DNA of 64,000 bases, from contig CAWGSF010000008.1 in assembly GCA_963825255.1 (NCBI GenBank), positions 1-64,000 of the forward strand, in the 5' to 3' direction. Shown here piece after piece: positions 1 to 8,376 of the stretch. Position numbers and translations under genes: made by a program. The notes under the pieces are model-generated. The model was not told the origin of the DNA. It made no database searches and saw only the letters and a program-made list of their open reading frames with translations. How positions within the stretch are numbered: position 1 is the first letter of the stretch; each line of letters starts with the position of its first letter. The DNA comes from JAIBJN01 sp963825255. GTDB lineage: Bacteria > Actinomycetota > Thermoleophilia > Gaiellales > Gaiellaceae.

Positions 1-399
1 ATGTCGACGATGTCCTCGAAGGCCAGAGGCATCCGCGGGGCGGTCAAGCGGATCGTCGCGCACGGAAAGGCGCTCGCGGCGCTCGAGCGGGAGCTCGCCC
101 AGCTCGAGATGAAGCGCAAAGCAGGCTCGCTCGGGGCGGGAGCCGGAGTCGGAGTCGCCGCGGGCGTGGTCGCCTTCTTCGCCGTCGCCTTCCTCCTCGC
201 CGCGGCGGCGGCGGCGCTCGCCCTCGTCGTGCCGACGTGGGCCGCGCTCCTGATCATGTTCGGCATCCTCCTGCTGGTGACCATCATCCTCGGCCTCGTT
301 GCGAAGAGCCTGCTCAGCAAGGGCACGCCGCTGGCGCCCGAGCGCGCGATCGAGGAGGCGCGTCTGACCAAGCAGGCGGTGAGAAGCCGTGGCGCGTAG
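1..399 (+). CDS. Phage-holin-family (DUF1469-like) membrane protein, possibly 5'-truncated by the window edge
   Basis: The 132-residue product has a charged N-terminal helix (residues about 1-40, with a coiled-coil-like heptad KALAALERELAQLEMKRK), two adjacent transmembrane segments (about 46-75 and 77-105) and a short basic tail. This matches the layout of the small actinobacterial holin-superfamily/DUF1469 membrane proteins, whose cellular role is poorly defined. The first base of the window is an ATG and a second in-frame ATG lies at base 10, so the true start may be either one or further upstream. The stop overlaps the GTG of the next gene, indicating coupled translation. DUF1469 next to DUF3618 is a common actinobacterial pairing, which supports both calls. 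The family call is by layout only. Confidence 0.7.
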   Translation: MSTMSSKARGIRGAVKRIVAHGKALAALERELAQLEMKRKAGSLGAGAGVGVAAGVVAFFAVAFLLAAAAAALALVVPTWAALLIMFGILLLVTIILGLVAKSLLSKGTPLAPERAIEEARLTKQAVRSRGA

Positions 400-589
400 C
401 GATCGGACCAGCGACGACGTCGCCCGCGACATCGCGACGGAGCGCGAGGAGCTCGTCGCGGCCGTCGAGGATCTCCGCGGCGGCGTCCGCAGGCTCAGCC
501 GGAAGCTCCCTGTCGTCCTCGCCGGGGCCTTCGCCGTCGGCGTGGCCGCGGCCGGGGCGGTCGTCGGCTTCCGGCGTCTCCGCGACTAG
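389..589 (+). CDS. DUF3618 domain-containing small membrane protein
   Basis: The 66-residue protein begins with a polar helix (DVARDIATEREELVAAVEDL) and ends with a single transmembrane segment (about residues 41-60) followed by a basic end. This is the typical architecture of DUF3618 proteins, which occur beside DUF1469 proteins in actinobacteria. The GTG start overlaps the TAG of the upstream gene by 11 bases, so the two are probably co-translated. The function is not known; an envelope-associated role is an inference from the neighbour and the membrane anchor. Confidence 0.7.
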   Translation: MARSDRTSDDVARDIATEREELVAAVEDLRGGVRRLSRKLPVVLAGAFAVGVAAAGAVVGFRRLRD

Positions 590-721
590 GGCCCACCGAC
601 GGGTAGCGGAGGTCCTACCCCCGACGCGGGATAGGCCTAACTCCGCAGCGGGATCGAGGCCGACCCTGCCGGGCCCGATCCCGAGTGGTGTATCGCCCAT
701 CACCTGGAAAGGACTGTCCGC

Positions 722-805
722 ATGCAGAACTTTCTCCTACGCCTCGCCGCGGCCGGCGCTCTTGCTCTCGCCGCCCTTCCGCTCGGCGGCTGGAAGTGGG
801 GCTAG
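722..805 (+). CDS. Possible 27-residue hydrophobic peptide
   Basis: An ATG at 722 is preceded by a purine-rich stretch (GGAAAGGA, about 9 bases upstream) and opens a 27-codon frame whose product is a basic-hydrophobic helix ending GGWKWG. It resembles a free signal-peptide or leader-type small membrane peptide. No homologous family is recognised. It lies alone between the DUF3618 gene and a convergent gene. The call rests on the ribosome-binding site and composition only. Confidence 0.3.
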   Translation: MQNFLLRLAAAGALALAALPLGGWKWG

Positions 806-829
806 CCCACCTCTCGCTCTCTCCGTTCG

Positions 830-860
830 GCCTAGCGCCGCCCCCGGGGCGGCGCTAGGC
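830..860. terminator. Perfect 15-bp inverted repeat, likely bidirectional terminator
   Basis: Fifteen bases at 830-844 are the exact reverse complement of 846-860, with one central base. The repeat overlaps the stop codon of the minus-strand GGDEF/HD-GYP gene (855-857). There is no long T run on either side, so it would be a strong hairpin rather than a canonical intrinsic terminator. It sits between convergent units, where a shared terminator is expected. Confidence 0.55.
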
Positions 861-2742
861 GCTCTTGAGGGCCTCGACCTCTGCCGGCCGCACGCCGGTG
901 GCGAAGACGGCGACGATCTGCGGATCGAACTGGGAGCCTGCGCAGCGCTCGAGCTCGGCGACCGCTTCCTCGTGGGCGACCGGCGACTCGTAGACGCGCT
1001 CGCTCGTCATCGCGTCGTACGCGTCGGCCACGAAGAGGATCCGCGAGCCGAGCGGGATCGAGTCGCCCCCGAGCCCCTGGGGATACCCGCGTCCGTCCCA
1101 GCGCTCGTGATGGTGCAGCACCCACGTCGACACGGGCTCGACGCCGAGCGAGCGGAGCATCCGGTAGCCGATCTGGGGGTGGCGCCCGAGGACGAGCCGC
1201 TCCGCCTCCGTCAGGGGGCCCGGCTTGCGGAGGATTTCCTCGGGGACGGCCAGCTTGCCGAGGTCGTGGAGGCTGCCCGCAAGTCGCACGAGGTCGATCT
1301 CCTCGGCCGTTAGGCCGAGGAGCGTGGCGATGCGCGCCGCGAGCTCGCTGACCATGTAGGAGTGCCGGCCCGTGTAGGCGTCGCGGGCGTCGACGGCGTG
1401 AGCGAGGCTGGCGGCGGCGTGGAGGCGCGCCTCGCGCTCCGGGGCCGCGACGATCCCGGCGAGGGGCGGCAGCTCTCCGAGGTCGGGGTGGTACGCGCGC
1501 ACCTGGCCCTTCCCGTGCGCCTTCGCCAGGTAGAGCGCCTTGTCGGCGACGGAGAAGATGTCGGTGCGTTCGAGGCCCGGCTGCGGGTAGGTGACGATTC
1601 CCGCCGAGATGCGGACCGCAAGACCCGGCGCCGCTTCGAGCAGCGCCACCCGCTCGAGCACGCCGTCCGCGACGGCGACCGCCTCCGGCTCCTCCTTGCC
1701 CGGGAGGAGGACCGCGAACTCGTCACCGCCGATCCGGAAGGCCTCCCCGTCCTGGCGTAGTCGCGCGGCGACCTGCGCAAGGACGTGGTCACCCTTCGGG
1801 TGGCCGAGGCGGTCGTTCACCTCCTTGAAGTTGTCGATGTCGAGGATGCAGACGCTCAGGGGAAGACCCTTCTCCTCCGCCTCCACCAGGGCCTCGCCCA
1901 GCCGCTCGTGGAAATGCCGGTGGTTGCCGAGGCCGGTAAGGGGGTCGGTGAGGGCGAGGCGCATCGCGTCCAGCTCCCGGAAGACCGAGCGCTGGTAGAG
2001 CGCGATCGCGGCGAGCGGGCCGACGAGGGCGGCCGACAGGAAGGGCGAGCGCTCCCAGAGGACCGCGAGCATGAGCGTCAGCGAGGCCATGATCGCGAAG
2101 GCGATGAACGTGGAGCGGACGGCGCGGCTGAGGAGCGAGAGGAAGCTGTCCCGCGCCCACCTGCTGACGACGAGCGCGACGAGCGGGAGGTTGACCGCGT
2201 AGAACGCCGTCGCCCCGAGGGCGACCGCCAGGGCGAGCCAGCCGAAGCCCTCCGAGGGGACGATGCCGGCCGCCCCGCCTGCGGCCGCTGCGGCGAGCGC
2301 GTAGCACCGCGCTGTTGTAGAGGACGCGGATGGCCGGCTGGCGCCGCGTGATCTCCACGAGGAGCTGCGTGACGACCGCGACGAGGATCGCCGGCGCCCA
2401 GCCGTAGATGACCGCCGTCCCGACGATGAAGACCGTCGCGAGCGACGTGCCGCCGACGGGGACGTTCTCGATGGGGACGGGGAAGGCCTCGACGAAGGCC
2501 GACGCGAAGAGGAGCACGGCCAGACCGGCGAGCATGGATGGGGACGGCTCCAGCGCCGCGAGGGCCGAGATCGCGACGACGACTGCGACGGTGCCCGCGA
2601 AGACGACGGGGACGACGACCGGGAGCAGACGGCTCGTCTCGCGCGAGACGCGCACGGCGCCCTGCCCTCCGGCGGAGGCCTCGGCGGTCGACGGCTCGGC
2701 GATGGTCTGGTTGACGGCGATCCCGGACTCCCCTCCGGACAC
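855..2742 (-). CDS. Membrane-bound GGDEF + HD-GYP cyclic-di-GMP protein (one frame break near 2305)
   Basis: The product reads as one protein of about 628 residues once a single frame break near 2300-2312 is bridged. The N-terminal third contains several transmembrane helices (a MASE-like sensor region). This is followed by a diguanylate cyclase domain with an intact GGDEF motif (bases 1716-1730) and by an HD-GYP phosphodiesterase domain with HDLGKLAVP (about 1251-1278) and GRGYP (about 1081-1094). Known families would make and degrade cyclic di-GMP, respectively. Both catalytic motifs are present, so it may be bifunctional. The reading on both sides of the break keeps membrane character, so the break is more likely a sequence error than a real truncation. 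The GTG at 2742 was chosen as start; no strong ribosome-binding site supports it. Confidence 0.85.
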
Positions 2743-2840
2743 CGGGTTCTGGCACCCGAGGTCGGACGGGCCGCAGAGCTCCTTCTTCGATTAAGACACG
2801 GAATCTCCTACTGTCAAAGGAGGGCGTGTAGGCTTTCGCC

Positions 2841-3218
2841 GTGATCGGCGAGCGGGAGGAGACCTTCTTCACGGGCGCGCTTCTCGACCCGGAGGACTTC
2901 CGCCTCGACCAGGACTACCTGCACGGCAAGCGGACGACGATCGTCCTGACGATTCGCGCCGAGGGGAGGGAGGAGGAGTGGACCGAGGTCGAGAGCTTCC
3001 TCGCCTCGGGCCCGGACGACCGCCACTTCGTCCTCGACCACGAGACCGGTGAGGTGAGGTTCGGAGACGGGGAGCACGGCCGTCGTCCCCCGGCCGGGAG
3101 CTCGGTCGAGGCGACCTACCGCCGCGCCGCCGGCGCCGCCGTCCTCTTCGCCGTCCCGCTGGCCGCGGCGGTCGTGGGCTTCGCCGTCGCGCTCGCCCTG
3201 CTTCGCCGCAGTTCGTGA
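2841..3218 (+). CDS. Unknown protein with a baseplate-assembly-like segment and a C-terminal membrane anchor
   Basis: The 125-residue protein contains a central stretch (about residues 48-95) with the signature DDRHFVLDHETGEVRFGDG and a GRRPPAGSSVEATYR end. That resembles the repeated module of contractile-injection/phage putative baseplate-assembly proteins. It ends with one transmembrane helix (about 98-120) and a basic tail, which those proteins lack. No other tail genes are present. Its stop overlaps the GTG of the downstream nuclease-fold gene (GTGA), suggesting coupling. The domain match is by eye and could be a shared beta-sandwich motif only. Confidence 0.55.
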   Translation: MIGEREETFFTGALLDPEDFRLDQDYLHGKRTTIVLTIRAEGREEEWTEVESFLASGPDDRHFVLDHETGEVRFGDGEHGRRPPAGSSVEATYRRAAGAAVLFAVPLAAAVVGFAVALALLRRSS

Positions 3219-4185
3219 GGGCGTCACGCCCGCCGTCACGGACCGGCTTCCCGATCCGCTAGCGGCGACGTTCCTCCAGCTCCGGGCGGCGCTCGACACG
3301 GCGATTCCGGCCAAGCAGCTCGACCGCAACCTGCTCGTCGGCACGTGGAACCTCCGGGCGTTCAGCGACCTCACCGAGAAGTGGCGCGCCGAGGACGGGG
3401 ACGAGCCGCTGCGCGACCTCTTCGACGTCCGCTGCATCGCTGAGATCGTCTCGCGCTTCGACGTCGTGGCGATCCAGGAGGTGCGCGGGAACCTCACGGC
3501 CCTGCAGACCCTCGGCGCGGCCCTGGGCCCGAACTGGGCGACGATCATGACCGACGTCACCCGCGGGCGGGCGGGCAACAACGAGCGGATGGTCTTCGCG
3601 TTCGACCTGCGCCGGGTGAAGCCCTCGGGCCTCGCCGGCGAGCTCGTCGTCGCGTTCGAGACCGGGACGCCGCTCGACGCCTCGGCGCTCGACCGCCAGT
3701 TCGCGCGGACGCCGTACGCGGTCAGCTTCGCCGCCGAGCGGACGCAGCTCACCCTCGTGACGCTTCACGTCCTCTTCGGCCAGGAGACGGCCCGTGCCGC
3801 CGAGCTCAGGGAGATCGCAGCCTGGCTCGCGGGCTGGGCGAAGCACGAGCGCGAGTGGAACCAGAACCTCATCGCCCTCGGCGACTTCAACATCGACCGC
3901 CGCGGCGATCCGCTCTACGACGCGTTCACGTCCACCGGGCTCCGCCCGGCGCCGGCGCTGAACGACGTCCCGAGGACGATCTTCGACGACCCCGAGGAAG
4001 CGAAGTTCTACGACCAGGTGGCCTGGTTCGTCGAGAAGGGGAGCGGGCCCGTCCTCACGCTGGTGTCGACGGCGGCCGGGAGCTTCGACTTCGTCCCGAT
4101 CCTCCAGGGCGGCATGTCGAAGACCACGCTCTCGTGGAAGGTCTCGGACCACTACCCGCTCTGGGTCGAGTTCTCGGTGCGCTGA
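3215..4185 (+). CDS. Endonuclease/exonuclease/phosphatase-fold enzyme
   Basis: The catalytic landmarks of the EEP superfamily are in order: GTWNLR (metal-site Asn), IQEV (metal-ligand Glu), GDFNID (catalytic Asp/Asn pair) and a C-terminal SDHYPLWVEF (catalytic Asp-His). The family cleaves phosphodiester or phosphomonoester bonds in nucleic acids, lipids or sphingomyelin; the substrate cannot be told here. The coding frame runs back unbroken to about 3217 but has no start codon before 3466. The GTG at 3215 that overlaps the upstream stop is one frame off and reads into TAG at 3260. A single indel between 3215 and 3262 would restore a normal coupled start, so I place the start at 3215. Confidence 0.8.
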
Positions 4186-4200
4186 CGGCCGCCGCCTGGG

Positions 4201-5349
4201 CTACGCGGCGGATCGGAGCTCCGCGAGCTCACGGCGCGCGGCGCCGACCTCGGCCCGGCGGTTGACGAACAACGCGGCGACGAGGCAGCCGTCCTCACGG
4301 AAGTAGCGGGCCGAGAACGATCCCGGCTCGTCCGTCCAGCGCGACCCGCGCCCAGCCGTCCGGATGACCGACGTGCTGGAGCCGGAGGCCGAACTGATCG
4401 GACCAGAAGTAGGGGACGTCGTCGTAGGGATCCGGCTCCCCGAGGATGGTCCGCGCGACCGCCGCGCCCTGCGCGGCCGCGCTCGTCCAGTGCTCCATGC
4501 GGACGTACCTGCCGAGCGAGGGCCGCCAGCGACGCGGCCACATCTCCGCAGGCGTAGACGTCGGGGAGCTCCGTGCGACCGCACGCATCCGTGCGGATCG
4601 CGTCGCAGCCGGCCAGCTCGCCGGCCGGGACCGCCCCGACCGCGACGAGGAGCGCGTCGCAGTGCACCTCGCTCCCGTCGGCGAGGGCGACCCCCCGTAG
4701 CGCGCCGTCGGCGCCCTCGACGAGACGCTCGACCTGCGCTCCGAGGCGAAGGTCGACGCCGTGTTCACGGTAACGCTCGGCCAGCAGATGGCCGACCTCC
4801 GGACCGAGCACCCTGTACGAGCGGCGAGCTCAGGGCCTCGAGGAGGGTCACCTCGGCGCCGAGCTCCCGGGCGGTCGAGGCGACCTCGGCACCGACGAAC
4901 CCTGCTCCCACGATGGCGAGCCGGCGTCCAGGGACGATCGCCGCGCGGAGGCTCTCGGCGTCGGCGATCGTCCGCAGGACGTGGACGCCGGATCGTCCGT
5001 CGAACGGGGCGAGCCGCCGCGGCCGCGCACCTGTCGCGAGGACGAGCGCGTCCCACGGAAGCGGCCCGGCATCGGTCTCGACGATGCGGGCGGCCGTGTC
5101 CACTCGATGAGCCCGCGTGCCGAGCAGGAGCTCGACCCCCTTGTCGCGCCAGAACGCTACGGGTCGGAGGCAGAGGTCTTCGCGGCGACCGGCGAGGAAC
5201 TCCTTCGAGAGCGCGGGCCGCTCGTACGGCGCGTACGGCTCCTCGCCGACGAGCAGCACCGCGCCCTCGAAGCCGTCGGAGCGGAGCGTCTCGGCGCAGC
5301 GGCTGCCGGCGAGCCCCGCCCCGACGATGAGGACGCGCCCGGGCGTCAT
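4201..5349 (-). CDS. FAD/NAD(P)H-dependent ferredoxin reductase (several frame breaks)
   Basis: The product is an FAD-dependent pyridine-nucleotide oxidoreductase of the ferredoxin/putidaredoxin reductase type. It begins RVLIVGAGLAGSRCAETLR (FAD Rossmann motif), has APYERPALSKEFL, an ATGARPR linker and a second GAGFVGAEVA dinucleotide motif for NAD(P)H. A YACGDVAAS segment near the FAD ribityl site follows, then a reductase C-terminal domain. The frame changes near 4815, 4525 and 4320, yet each piece continues the family order, so it is read as one gene of about 382 residues. The ATG overlaps the stop of the upstream ferredoxin (ATGA). It would feed electrons from NAD(P)H to that ferredoxin, or the reverse. 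Confidence 0.8.
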
Positions 5350-5552
5350 GCCGCCGCGCGGTCCTCGTCGTCGATCACGGTGATCGCGCCCATCGGACAC
5401 GAGTCGGCGGCGTCGATGGCAGCCGCGAGGTCGTCGACCTCGCGGAGGACGACCGCGATGCCGTCGTCGCCGACCTGGAAGAGCGAGGGCGCCAGGTCGG
5501 CGCAGGAGCCGAAGCCGCTACAGAGCGACCGGTCGATCTGGATGACGGGCAC
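5346..5552 (-). CDS. Small single-cluster ferredoxin
   Basis: This 68-residue protein has an N-terminal CSGFGSC and a C-terminal SCPMGAI. That cysteine pattern is typical of monocluster 3Fe-4S/4Fe-4S ferredoxins that partner cytochromes P450 or other oxidoreductases. The GTG start is preceded by AAGGAGGC at seven bases. The gene overlaps the ferric-reductase-like gene upstream by 35 bases and the FAD reductase downstream by 4, so it is tightly built into the operon. It is the probable soluble electron carrier between the two. Confidence 0.88.
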   Translation of the reverse strand: MPVIQIDRSLCSGFGSCADLAPSLFQVGDDGIAVVLREVDDLAAAIDAADSCPMGAITVIDDEDRAAA

Positions 5553-6097
5553 GGTTGGTGCCTCCTTTGCGTGGGGGGATGAGCACGCGCCAGCACACCG
5601 CGGCGAAGACGGCGCCTGCGGCGGCGCCGTAGAGCGTGAGCGCCCAGCCGCGACTGCTGTCGGTGCCGGCGCCCAGGCCGTGGAACGTGGCGAGACCGAA
5701 GACGAGGTAGGTGAGCCAGTGGAGCCGGCGCCAGTTCTTCGTCCCGATGAATCGGCGCAGGGAGAACGAGATGTAGACGAGCACCATGAGCTCGGCCGCC
5801 AGGACGCCCAGCGCCGTCCAGAAGGGACGGTACGGCGCGGCGCCGGGCACGAGGAGCGCGCCGAGCCCGATGTCGACCGTCTTGTCGAGGACGAGCCCGA
5901 GCGCGTGGAGCCCGAGGGCTCCCAGGCCCAGGAGCGCAAGAAAGCGGTGGATGTCGGTGATCGCCGCCGGCTTGGCGGAGTCCTCCAGAGGACGAGCCTT
6001 GAGGACGATGCCGACGAGCACGGAGGCGGTGAGCAGCCCGTATGCGACGAGGCCGCTCGAGCGGGCGAGGAACCAGAACGTCGAGGTCGTTCTTCAC
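5518..6097 (-). CDS. Ferric-reductase-like transmembrane cytochrome
   Basis: The product has about five transmembrane helices and four histidines spaced as two pairs (DIHRF and GLHALG; RRLHWLTY and TFHGLG), as expected for the two b-hemes of the ferric-reductase-like/NADPH-oxidase transmembrane domain. It lacks a C-terminal flavin domain, so electrons must come from another protein, plausibly the adjacent ferredoxin and FAD reductase. The start is placed at GTG 6097, which has a GGGAGG site and overlaps the stop of apbE (GTGA). One frame break near 6080 separates the first eight residues from the rest. Confidence 0.8.
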
Positions 6098-6953
6098 GCA
6101 AGGCCTCCCGTGAGCACCGTCCGCCCGTCGTCGGCGACGAGGATCGCCGGGACCGCGAGCACGTCCGCCTCCGCAGCCGCATCGTCGAGCTCGCCGGCGA
6201 GGAAGAGCGCCGTGGCGAGCACCTCGGCCTCCATCCCGGTCGCGGCGACCGTCGTCACGCGGAGCAGATCGCCCTCGGCGGGCCGGCCGGTGGCGGGGTC
6301 GATGAGGTGGTGGGCGTCTTCTCCGCCGGCGGACCACCGACGGCGATCGCGCCCGACGTCGCCACGGCACCCTCGTCCAGCTCGAGGACGACCGAGCCGT
6401 CGCTTGTCTCGACCCCGATCGTCCAGGAGCCGCCTGTCATCGCGATGTCACCGCCGGCGTCGACGAGAGCCGGGCCGGCCACGGCGAGCAGCGCGAGGAC
6501 GCGGTCGGCGGCGTACCCCTTCGCGATCCCGCCGAGATCGAGTCTGTAGCCGGGCTCGATCTCGACCAGGGACTCGCCCTCGTCGACGAACACCTCGCCC
6601 CCGCACGAAGCGGGCATGGGCGAGTGGGCGACGACCCCGGCCGACACGAGCTCGAACGTCCGGTCGTACCCGGCGCCGACGAGCGCGTCGTGGATCGTGG
6701 GATCGAAGCGCCCGCCGGTTCGCTCGCGGGCCTCGAGGGCCGCCTGCATGATCTCGATCAGCTCGGGACCGACCCGACACGACCCGAGGTGATTGAGGCG
6801 CGAGAGCTCCGAGTCGGCGCGAAACCGCGAGAGCAGCGCGTCCAGTCGGTGGAACTCCATCTCGGCGCGAGGGAGGACCTCGGCGCCGGCGGTGCCCCGC
6901 AGCACGAGCTCGACCTCCGTCCCCATGCAGTGGAACGCGTGCCGCAGCATCAC
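6094..6953 (-). CDS. apbE: FAD:protein FMN transferase (ApbE), one frame break
   Basis: ApbE covalently attaches FMN to a threonine or serine of target proteins outside the cytoplasm. The protein opens with HCMGTEVEL and contains GGRFDPTIHD, DLGGIAKGYAADR (the FAD/Mg-binding core) and VDAGGDIAMTGG, all in family order. A frame break near 6325 is followed in the next frame by DAHHLIDPATGRP and the family C-terminus, ending at 6094 with a GTGA overlap onto the cytochrome gene. The start GTG at 6953 likewise overlaps the stop of the upstream small gene. No lipoprotein or Tat signal is obvious. No protein with an FMN-binding domain is encoded nearby, so its target is not visible here. Confidence 0.88.
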
Positions 6954-7300
6954 GAGGTCTTGGTCGAGGCGGCCGGGGCCGCGGCCGGCGGGAGGGTCAC
7001 GACCCGGACGGATGAGGCGGGAGACCAGCTCGGAGATGCGGTGCCGCTCTGGGCGGCCGCAGCTTGCCTCGCCGCGCGCGCCTCGGCGGCTCGGCGCCGG
7101 ACGACCTCGCGGACGAGTCGTGCGTCCTTGTTGAGGCGCTTCTCGTAGGCCGCCAGCAAGGGCCTCGCTGTCGGCGCGCGTCGTGACCGCGGTCTTCTGG
7201 TCGCTCTGCCACGGGTGGGCGGCGATACCCGCCCAGGCGAGGAAGAGCGCGAGGATCGCGCCCCCACGGCGGCGTAGAGACGGGCGACGTGGTTAGTCAT
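6950..7300 (-). CDS. Small membrane-anchored protein of the redox operon (two compensating frame breaks)
   Basis: Reading from ATG 7300 gives a short basic start (MTNHVARLYAAVGA), then, in the +1 frame, a hydrophobic segment ILALFLAWAGIAAHPW. Back in the first frame follows an amphipathic helix (AAYEKRLNKDARLVREVV) and an Ala/Ser/Pro-rich tail. Breaks near 7260 (GGGG run) and near 7155 (CCC run) compensate. The protein would be about 116 residues with one transmembrane helix and an extracytoplasmic helix. Its stop overlaps the apbE start by four bases and its start overlaps the upstream gene by eight. No family is recognised. Confidence 0.6.
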   Translation of the reverse strand: MTNHVARLYAAVGARSSRSSSPGRVSPPTRGRATRRPRSRRAPTARPLLAAYEKRLNKDARLVREVVRRRAAEARAARQAAAAQSGTASPSWSPASSVRVVTLPPAAAPAASTKTS

Positions 7301-7640
7301 CGCCGCCTTCTTGCTCCTCGTGGTCGTCGTCGGAGAAGGACGAGTGCGAGGCTTGAGCCGAGGTCGAGGCAGCAGGAACGAAGACGGTGGACTGCCCCGC
7401 CGACGAGCCGAGCGTCGCAGCGGTGGCCGCGTGGTTGGCGGGCTTCGTCGCGAGTTGCTTCTCGAGGCGCTTCTCGAAGCGCGTGAGTTGCCGGAGTCTC
7501 GCGTCGAGCGCCGGGGTCGCGGCGGCCGGCGCGGCCGCGGCGGGTGCACCGACACCGCTCGTCCGGGCCATGGCGACGAGGCCGGACAGGGCGGCTGCAC
7601 CGAGGATCACGACGAGGATGAAGACGTGCTTGCGGGCCAT
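7293..7640 (-). CDS. Small secreted or membrane-anchored protein, first gene of the redox operon
   Basis: This 115-residue protein has an N-terminal hydrophobic segment (residues 5-24), an Ala/Pro linker, an amphipathic helix (LDARLRQLTRFEKRLEKQLA) and an acidic tail (DDDHEEQEGGDD). An AGGAGG site lies six bases before the ATG. The helix layout echoes that of the following gene (both have a KRL-containing helix after one membrane span), hinting at related partners. No family is recognised. Its place at the head of an apbE/cytochrome/ferredoxin operon suggests an envelope role in electron transfer, but no cofactor-binding motif is visible. Confidence 0.65.
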   Translation of the reverse strand: MARKHVFILVVILGAAALSGLVAMARTSGVGAPAAAAPAAATPALDARLRQLTRFEKRLEKQLATKPANHAATAATLGSSAGQSTVFVPAASTSAQASHSSFSDDDHEEQEGGDD

Positions 7641-7851
7641 TGGAAGCCTCCTGGGTCGGGCGATGCTTCGACCGTAGGTGGAGCCCTATGGCGTGGGCTT
7701 AGCCGGGTAAAGATTCCCCACTCGCCGGTGAAGACTCGTCCAGGGCGGGGCGAAGCTCGTGACATCCCGCGCGAGATGTGGGAGATGCCGCGAGGCTGCG
7801 AAACCGCCGTGGATGGCCGCGACGTGGGCGACAGCCGGAGAGGAGGCGCGC
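7641..7851. promoter_or_regulatory. Divergent intergenic region upstream of the redox operon
   Basis: These 211 bases separate the minus-strand redox operon from a plus-strand monooxygenase-fold gene, so they must hold both promoters. I do not see a confident -35/-10 pair or operator repeat. Confidence 0.35.
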
Positions 7852-8167
7852 ATGCACATTCGTGTCGCGCGATACCGGTACGCGGGCGACGCGCAGGATC
7901 TCGCTCGTCGCGCGGAGGAGGGCATGCTGCCCGTCTTCCAGTCTCAGCCGGGATTCAAGGCGTACACGCTCATCGAGAGCGACGGCGAGGTCATCTCGGT
8001 CGTCGAGCTAGGACTCCGCGGCCAGCGCCGATGCGGCGAGCTCCCTCGCCGCCGAGTGGATCGCCGAGAACATGTCCGGCGAGATCACGTTCGAGGAAGT
8101 TCGCGTCGGCGAGGTTCTCTTCAGCACCATTCTCGGGGTCAGCACCAAGGCCGGCTCCACCGCCTGA
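7852..8167 (+). CDS. Antibiotic-biosynthesis-monooxygenase-like (dimeric alpha-beta barrel) protein, one frame break
   Basis: The product starts MHIRVARYRYAGDAQD and contains MLPVFQSQPGFKAYTLIES, the layout of small dimeric alpha-beta-barrel proteins of the ABM type (about 100 residues, first strand, helix, then a P-G-F turn). After a break near 8010 the next frame supplies a helix (SLAAEWIAENM) and a final strand, giving about 104 residues. An AGGAGG sits nine bases ahead of the ATG. Catalytic function cannot be assigned; many such proteins are redox-cofactor-free oxygenases or structural regulators. Confidence 0.65.
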
Positions 8168-8236
8168 GAGCACGAGTCTCGGGTCGGAGCGGGAGTCCCG
8201 GTCGTCGGGCCGGGGCTCCTCCCGGCCGCCAGGGCC

Positions 8237-8284
8237 GGGACAGGGCCGGCAGGACTCGAACCTGCAACCCCCGGTTTTGGAGAC
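8237..8284. repeat. Left attachment repeat (orphan tRNA-Trp 3' half)
   Basis: These 48 bases are identical to 12205-12252. They contain the T arm, variable loop and 3' side of the anticodon arm of tRNA-Trp (minus orientation) but the sequence diverges at 8285, so no complete tRNA is encoded here. This is the distal attachment site of the element. Confidence 0.9.
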
Positions 8285-8376
8285 GGGCGGTTTTCGGCTC
8301 AGCTAGACGGTTTCAGGCAGCCGCGCCACAGTGCGCGCCACTGGCCGGCACTGATCGAAGTCGACCCGTTGCCGAT

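Noticed and set aside
8228..8306. Frame with GRTRTCNPRFWR, also seen near 12210-12260
   Set aside because: It is the antisense-type reading of the tRNA-Trp 3' half and its orphan copy; not a protein.
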